Assembly: GCA_045106875.1 (NCBI GenBank)
Contig: JBGCFK010000399.1
Location: forward strand, 1-14,887
Reading direction: 5' to 3'
Length of the DNA stretch: 14,887 nt
Origin: Thermohalobaculum sp045106875
Lineage (GTDB): Bacteria; Pseudomonadota; Alphaproteobacteria; Rhodobacterales; Rhodobacteraceae
Within the stretch, counting starts at the first letter, position 1. Every line of letters begins with the position of its first letter. A program made the translations under genes and the position numbers. Of this stretch, positions 12,064 through 14,887 are shown one piece after another. The notes under the pieces are model-generated. The model did no database searches and was not told the origin of the DNA. It saw only the letters and a program-made list of their open reading frames with translations.

Positions 12064-13599
12064 ATGCCTTTCAAATCCTTAACAAAACTCGTTGCGAGCA
12101 CGGCACTTGGCGGCCTGATCGCAACCTCGGCCATGGCGGGCCCTGAAGATGACAGTCTGGTCATTGCATGGGGATCGACCGGCCCGATCGAACACGTCGA
12201 CAACTACGTGAACACCAACCGGACCGGGATCTGGTTCAGCCGCATGGTCTGGGACCAGTTGATCTATCGGGAGCCGAAGACCTTCGAATACAAGCCACTG
12301 CTTGCAACCGGCTGGGAGCAGCTTTCCGACACGGTATGGCAATTCAAACTTCGTGAGGGCGTCAAGTTCCACAACGGCGAGCCGTTCGACGCGGATGATG
12401 TTGTCTTCACGCTGAACTGGATCTCGAACCCGGAGAACGGCGTCAAGGTCCAGCGGAACGTCAACTGGATCAAGGAAGCGCGCAAGGTCGACCAGTATAC
12501 AGTCGATCTGGAAATGAAACGTCCGTTCCCACAGGCGTTCGAGTTCCTGTCGGGTCCGATCACGATCTCCCCGAACGAATACTACGCCGAAGCTGGCCCG
12601 GACGGGATGCACAAGCAGCCCATTGGTACCGGCCCGATGAAGGTGATCTCGGTCAAGACGGCCGAAGAGTATGTGTTCGAGAGGAACGAAGACTACAACT
12701 GGGGCTCGCCCAAGGGTGAGGCTCAGGTCGCCAAGATGACCGTGCGTGAGATCGCAGATGTTCAGACCCAGATTGCCGAGCTTCTGGCGGGTGGCATCGA
12801 TATCACCGCGGATATCTCGGCTGACCACGTCGATCAGATCGGGGGCGTGCCGGGCTTTACCGCCTTGCAGGCTGGCACCATGCGGACGGGCTATCTTGGC
12901 TTTGATGCGGCAAACCGGTCAGGCCACGAGCCGATCAACAAGTTGAAGGTTCGTCAGGCCATGGCGCATGCCATCGACCGCGAGAGCCTCGTGAAGAACC
13001 TGATCCGCGGCGATGCGGGTGTGATCCACACGCCGTGTTTCCCGACGCAGTTCGGCTGTGATGTCGATGCGGCGGTGAAGTACGAGTTCGATCCCGAAAA
13101 GGCCAAGGCTCTGCTGGCCGAGGCTGGCTATCCAGACGGGTTCGACATCGAGTTCTACACCTTCCGCCCAGCTGATTGGGCCGAGGCGATCATGGGCGAT
13201 CTTGCCAAGGTCGGCATCAAGGCGACTTTGACCAAGATGCCGTACTTCGCGCTGCGCGACAAACAGCGCAACGAAGGCACGACGCCAATGTTCCTGATGG
13301 ACTGGGGTTCCTACTCGATGAACGACATGTCGGCGATCACCTCGCACTTCTTCAAGAAGGGCCCGGATGATTTTGCGCTGGATGACGATGTGGCGGGCTG
13401 GCTGGAAGCTGGCGACACCAATTCGGATCCTGCCGTGCGCAAGGCCAACTACGCCAAGGCAATCGAGAAGATCACTGGTGAGGTCTACTGGCTGCCCATG
13501 TTCAACCACGTGCGGAACTACGGTCACCGCGAGGAGCTGAACTTCACGCCGTACCAGGACGAGATCCCTCGTTTCTGGCAGTACGGCTGGAAGAGCTGA
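12064..13599 (+). CDS. ABC transporter periplasmic substrate-binding protein, family 5 (dipeptide/oligopeptide type)
   Basis: The 511-residue protein begins with a Sec signal peptide: basic MPFKSLTK, a hydrophobic stretch, then SAMA|GPEDD with cleavage likely after residue 25. There is no lipobox Cys, so it should be soluble in the periplasm. The mature part has the family 5 pattern, with WQFKLREGVKFHNGEPFDADDVVFTL early, a GTGPMKV segment, KVRQAMAHAIDRESLV in the middle, and AKALLAEAGYPDGF in the second lobe. Such proteins bind peptides but also nickel, opines, sugars and other small molecules, so the ligand cannot be read from sequence. ATG 12064 has AGGGAG (12049-12054) nine bases upstream. 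A permease follows after a hairpin. Placement beside pcaB and the catabolic operon suggests uptake of a growth substrate, possibly an aromatic conjugate. Confidence 0.93.
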   Translation: MPFKSLTKLVASTALGGLIATSAMAGPEDDSLVIAWGSTGPIEHVDNYVNTNRTGIWFSRMVWDQLIYREPKTFEYKPLLATGWEQLSDTVWQFKLREGVKFHNGEPFDADDVVFTLNWISNPENGVKVQRNVNWIKEARKVDQYTVDLEMKRPFPQAFEFLSGPITISPNEYYAEAGPDGMHKQPIGTGPMKVISVKTAEEYVFERNEDYNWGSPKGEAQVAKMTVREIADVQTQIAELLAGGIDITADISADHVDQIGGVPGFTALQAGTMRTGYLGFDAANRSGHEPINKLKVRQAMAHAIDRESLVKNLIRGDAGVIHTPCFPTQFGCDVDAAVKYEFDPEKAKALLAEAGYPDGFDIEFYTFRPADWAEAIMGDLAKVGIKATLTKMPYFALRDKQRNEGTTPMFLMDWGSYSMNDMSAITSHFFKKGPDDFALDDDVAGWLEAGDTNSDPAVRKANYAKAIEKITGEVYWLPMFNHVRNYGHREELNFTPYQDEIPRFWQYGWKS

Positions 13600-13610
13600 G
13601 CCAACTGACA

Positions 13611-13638
13611 TGCAGGGTGGGTTTCGGCCCTCCCTGCA
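13611..13638 (+). terminator. Hairpin between binding-protein and permease genes (attenuator / mRNA stabiliser)
   Basis: TGCAGGG (13611-13617) pairs with CCCTGCA (13632-13638). After a T-T mismatch GGG pairs with CCC, closing a TTTCGG loop. It lies 11 bases after the stop of the binding-protein gene and 23 bases before the permease ATG. Stems at this position commonly allow far more binding protein than membrane components by partial termination or 3'-end protection. There is no strong U-tract. Confidence 0.6.
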
Positions 13639-13661
13639 CCCTCTCTTAGCCGGGGCGCCCC

Positions 13662-14579
13662 ATGTTGATCTACGCGTTGAAACGCACGTTTGTGGCCTTC
13701 CTGATCCTGATCGTGGTCTCGGGGCTTACCTTCTCACTCAGCCATCTGGCCGGAGATCCGGCGCTGACAATCGGTGGTGAGCAGGCCTCTGACGAAGACA
13801 TCGAAGCCATCCGCGTGCTTTACGGCTTTGATCGGCCGCTCTACGTGCAATACGCCGACTGGGCCTGGCGCGCGATGCAGGGCGATTTCGGCGATAGCTA
13901 CCACTACCGCCAACCGGTTTCCGAGATGATTGGAGACAGGATAGGACGCACCATGCTGCTGGGCTTTCTGGCAATCACGTTCGCACTGGTTATCTCGATC
14001 CCTCTGGGCACACTGGCCGCCATGCGCCCTAACAGTCTGATCGATCGATTCGCCCTGCTGGTGGCCGTGTTTGGCCAAGCACTGCCTACATTCTGGTTTG
14101 CCCTGATGATGATGATCGTTTTCGGGATCTGGTGGCGGATGCTTCCGATCTCCGGCCATGACGAATGGGCGCACTACGTGATGCCGACCATAGCGCTTGG
14201 CTACTATGCGACCCCGGCGCTGATGCGCCTGACCCGTGCGGGCATGATCGACGTGCTGGCCTCCGACTATATTCGCACCGCGCGCGCCAAGGGGCTGTCG
14301 CCAACTTCGGTGTTGTTCAAACATGCGCTGCGCAATGCGATCATTCCAGTGGTTGCGCTGGCTGCAGTGTGGTTCGGCTTCATGCTGGGCGGCTCGATCG
14401 TCATCGAGACCATCTTCAACCTGAAGGGTATCGGCTGGCTTTCATATGACGCGCTGCTGCGGACAGATTTGCCAGTGGTCCAGGCCATCGTGCTGGTTTT
14501 CGCCTCGTTCTACGTGGTGCTGACGCTGGCCGCCGACCTGCTGAATGCCTGGCTTGACCCAAGGATTTCCGTGCGATGA
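13662..14579 (+). CDS. ABC transporter permease, DppB/OppB-like
   Basis: The 305-residue integral membrane protein has the DppB layout. There is a first membrane helix at about 8-30, then a periplasmic segment with DRPLYVQYADWAWRAMQGDFGDSY, which is typical of the family. About five further helices follow (around 97-120, 131-158, 172-190, 228-255 and 272-295). The cytoplasmic EAA loop, DYIRTARAKGLSPTSVLFKHALRNA (202-226, shown here in part as DYIRTARAKGL), is the coupling site for the ATPase subunit. The chain ends NAWLDPRISVR, as most DppB proteins do. ATG 13662 has only a weak ribosome site (GGGGCG a few bases upstream), consistent with lower expression than the binding protein. Its stop overlaps the ribosome-binding site of the next gene. 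With the following permease it forms the transmembrane channel. Confidence 0.93.
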   Translation: MLIYALKRTFVAFLILIVVSGLTFSLSHLAGDPALTIGGEQASDEDIEAIRVLYGFDRPLYVQYADWAWRAMQGDFGDSYHYRQPVSEMIGDRIGRTMLLGFLAITFALVISIPLGTLAAMRPNSLIDRFALLVAVFGQALPTFWFALMMMIVFGIWWRMLPISGHDEWAHYVMPTIALGYYATPALMRLTRAGMIDVLASDYIRTARAKGLSPTSVLFKHALRNAIIPVVALAAVWFGFMLGGSIVIETIFNLKGIGWLSYDALLRTDLPVVQAIVLVFASFYVVLTLAADLLNAWLDPRISVR

Positions 14580-14589
14580 GGGCTTTCAG

Positions 14590-14887
14590 ATGACCGACTC
14601 CGCCCTTCCCTTTCGTGGACGCCAGACTGCCGAAGAAATCCTCGAGCCATCTCCATGGTCAAAACTGCGCAAGCGGGTGTTCAAGAACTATTCGTTCCTG
14701 ATCGGTGCGATCATCCTCGTGTCGATCATTTCCGTCGCCCTGCTTGCGCCGGTGTTCGAGGCCTTTGGCTGGATCCATGATCCATATGACCAAGACACTG
14801 GCCGACGGCTCCTCAATCCGTTCTGGTATGACACGAAGACCGATCCCAGATACATCCTTGGCACCGACAAGGTTGGACGTGACTACT
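14590..14887 (+). CDS. ABC transporter permease, DppC/OppC-like (3' truncated by window)
   Basis: ATG 14590 opens a frame that stays open for 99 codons to the window end. After a hydrophilic start, a membrane helix is visible at about 38-56 (FLIGAIILVSIISVALLAPVF). The chain then reaches YILGTDKVGRDY, the conserved (L)GTD..GRD segment of DppC-type permeases that lies before the second helix. GAGGG (14578-14582) seven bases upstream is the ribosome site and overlaps the stop of the preceding permease. It forms the heterodimeric channel with that permease; the ATPase gene or genes are expected further right. Length and EAA loop cannot be checked here. Confidence 0.9.
   Translation, partial: MTDSALPFRGRQTAEEILEPSPWSKLRKRVFKNYSFLIGAIILVSIISVALLAPVFEAFGWIHDPYDQDTGRRLLNPFWYDTKTDPRYILGTDKVGRDY

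Overview
The window looks like chromosome of a marine-type alphaproteobacterium of the Rhodobacteraceae (Roseobacter group). Reasons, from the sequence: high GC content; a short alphaproteobacterial-type PcaB; pca/pob aromatic catabolism genes of the roseobacter type; and the intergenic repeat beginning CTTCATCTTGCTGAAAATAC, followed by a GC-rich hairpin, that I associate with this family. Species cannot be named from sequence alone.

Layout, left to right. (1) 2-214: the last 70 residues of a tyrosine recombinase, pointing at the 3' end of a tRNA-Ser(GGA) gene (337-426, minus strand). This is the usual geometry of an integrated element whose body lies left of the window. (2) 524-2862: a PPP-type metallophosphoesterase translationally coupled to a protein with four rhodanese repeats, of which only one keeps the catalytic cysteine. 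(3) 2878-3387, minus strand: a small cupin metalloprotein, tail to tail with the rhodanese gene. (4) 3459-4691: an imidazolonepropionase/prolidase-like amidohydrolase. (5) 4692-5000: a 309-base gap holding a perfect 16-bp parS palindrome, a pair of near-identical 16-bp direct repeats and a Rhodobacteraceae-type hairpin repeat. (6) 5001-10539: a tightly packed catabolic operon of a CzcO/YUC-type flavin monooxygenase, pobA, pcaD, pcaH, pcaG and a DUF849 beta-keto acid cleavage enzyme (BKACE). (7) 10547-10620: hairpins and an inverted copy of the same repeat, ending the operon. (8) 10629-11687, minus strand: pcaB, convergent with the operon. (9) 11688-12063: a 376-base divergent promoter region. 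(10) 12064-14887: a dipeptide/oligopeptide-family ABC importer (binding protein, DppB-like permease, and the start of a DppC-like permease cut by the window end).

How the genes fit together. PobA makes protocatechuate from 4-hydroxybenzoate. PcaHG opens the ring to 3-carboxy-cis,cis-muconate. PcaB forms the muconolactone. After a decarboxylation whose gene (pcaC) is absent here, PcaD hydrolyses the enol-lactone to 3-oxoadipate. The usual finishing genes pcaIJ and pcaF are not present. A BKACE sits in their place and could, by family chemistry, split 3-oxoadipate with acetyl-CoA into succinyl-CoA plus acetoacetate in one step. The flavin monooxygenase, amidohydrolase and ABC importer next to the pathway suggest an unidentified upstream substrate, possibly an aromatic conjugate or a ketone; this is inference.

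The most notable points are the BKACE-for-PcaIJF arrangement with pcaC missing, the perfect parS site (which suggests nearness to the replication origin), and the inverted pair of repeats bracketing the pob-pca block. No transcriptional regulator gene, CRISPR array or insertion sequence was seen.
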